The notes under the pieces are model-generated. The model did not search any database. It was not told the DNA's origin and saw nothing but the letters and a program-made list of their open reading frames with translations. Below, in pieces: positions 5,574-5,757 of a stretch of DNA of 5,757 nucleotides (positions are counted from its first letter, which is position 1; each line of letters starts with the position of its first letter). The DNA is from VBDM01 sp035280025 (GTDB taxonomy: Bacteria; Pseudomonadota; Gammaproteobacteria; Burkholderiales; SG8-39), in assembly GCA_035280025.1 (NCBI GenBank), contig DATEGT010000275.1, positions 1-5,757 of the forward strand, written 5' to 3'. A program made the translations under genes and the position numbers.

Positions 5574-5757
5574 TCAGGCCTTGGCGTAGAGTTCCGCGCC
5601 TTTCTTCACGAACTCTATCGCCTTCTGCTCCATGCCCCGCTTCAGCGCGTCCTGCTCCGACACGCCGTGCTTCTCCGCGTACTCGCGCACGTCCTGCGTG
5701 ATCTTCATCGAGCAGAAATGCGGCCCGCACATCGAGCAGAAGTGCGCGAGCTTCGCG
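5574..5757 (-). CDS. thiC: Phosphomethylpyrimidine synthase ThiC, C-terminal 60 residues (5' part outside window)
   Basis: ThiC is a radical-SAM enzyme that converts aminoimidazole ribotide to the hydroxymethylpyrimidine phosphate of thiamin. Only the last 60 codons are visible. They contain the diagnostic C-terminal iron-sulfur motif CSMCGPHFCSMK, with cysteines at visible residues 7, 10 and 15 in the CX2CX4C spacing peculiar to ThiC. They continue with KITQDVREYAEKHGVSEQDALKRGMEQKAIEFVKKGAELYAKA and a TGA stop. This is the flexible tail that carries the [4Fe-4S] cluster. The visible end is complete and in frame. The 5' end, where a TPP riboswitch is often found, lies outside the window. A terminator follows directly. 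Confidence 0.97.
   Translation of the reverse strand, partial: AKLAHFCSMCGPHFCSMKITQDVREYAEKHGVSEQDALKRGMEQKAIEFVKKGAELYAKA

Overview
The window is GC-rich chromosomal DNA from a proteobacterium, most likely a betaproteobacterium. That placement is inferred from the glnA start, the rhodanese gene beside it, the FcbT-like TRAP transporter genes and the style of the encoded proteins. No mobile element, CRISPR array, tRNA or rRNA is visible. Six genes fill nearly all of it: four whole ones in the middle with part of a gene at each edge, plus one more whole transporter gene, giving seven coding regions in all.

Left part (1-1268). The start of glnA (glutamine synthetase) is read leftward and leaves the window. 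Facing away from it is a small single-domain rhodanese gene. The 256-bp gap between them holds a well-formed nitrogen-control region for glnA: a GG-N10-GC sigma-54 promoter at 623-638, a perfect GCACC-N5-GGTGC NtrC box at 726-740, and a weaker half-matching box at 695-709, 31 bp from the first. This copies the geometry of the classical enteric glnA enhancer, and is the clearest regulatory signal here.

Middle (1379-4533). These are the three parts of one TRAP-type secondary transporter: a Tat-exported substrate-binding protein (dctP, rightward), then the large (dctM) and small (dctQ) membrane subunits, read leftward as a translationally coupled pair. The binding-protein gene and the permease pair converge on a single GC-rich hairpin at 2491-2512 that can serve both transcripts. 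The subunits resemble the TakP/FcbT branch, whose known substrates are organic acids such as 2-oxoacids or 4-chlorobenzoate. The actual substrate cannot be read from the sequence. A 9/10 FNR/CRP-like palindrome lies upstream of dctQ.

Right part (4685-5757). uppP (undecaprenyl-diphosphate phosphatase, cell-wall lipid carrier recycling) is read leftward from a GTG start. It is preceded by the end of thiC (thiamin pyrimidine synthesis), also leftward, and a hairpin-plus-U-tract terminator separates the two.

The genes are mainly housekeeping (nitrogen assimilation, carrier-lipid recycling, thiamin) with one solute-uptake system between them. I found no convincing evidence of a previously undescribed system. 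The points worth a second look are regulatory and organisational.
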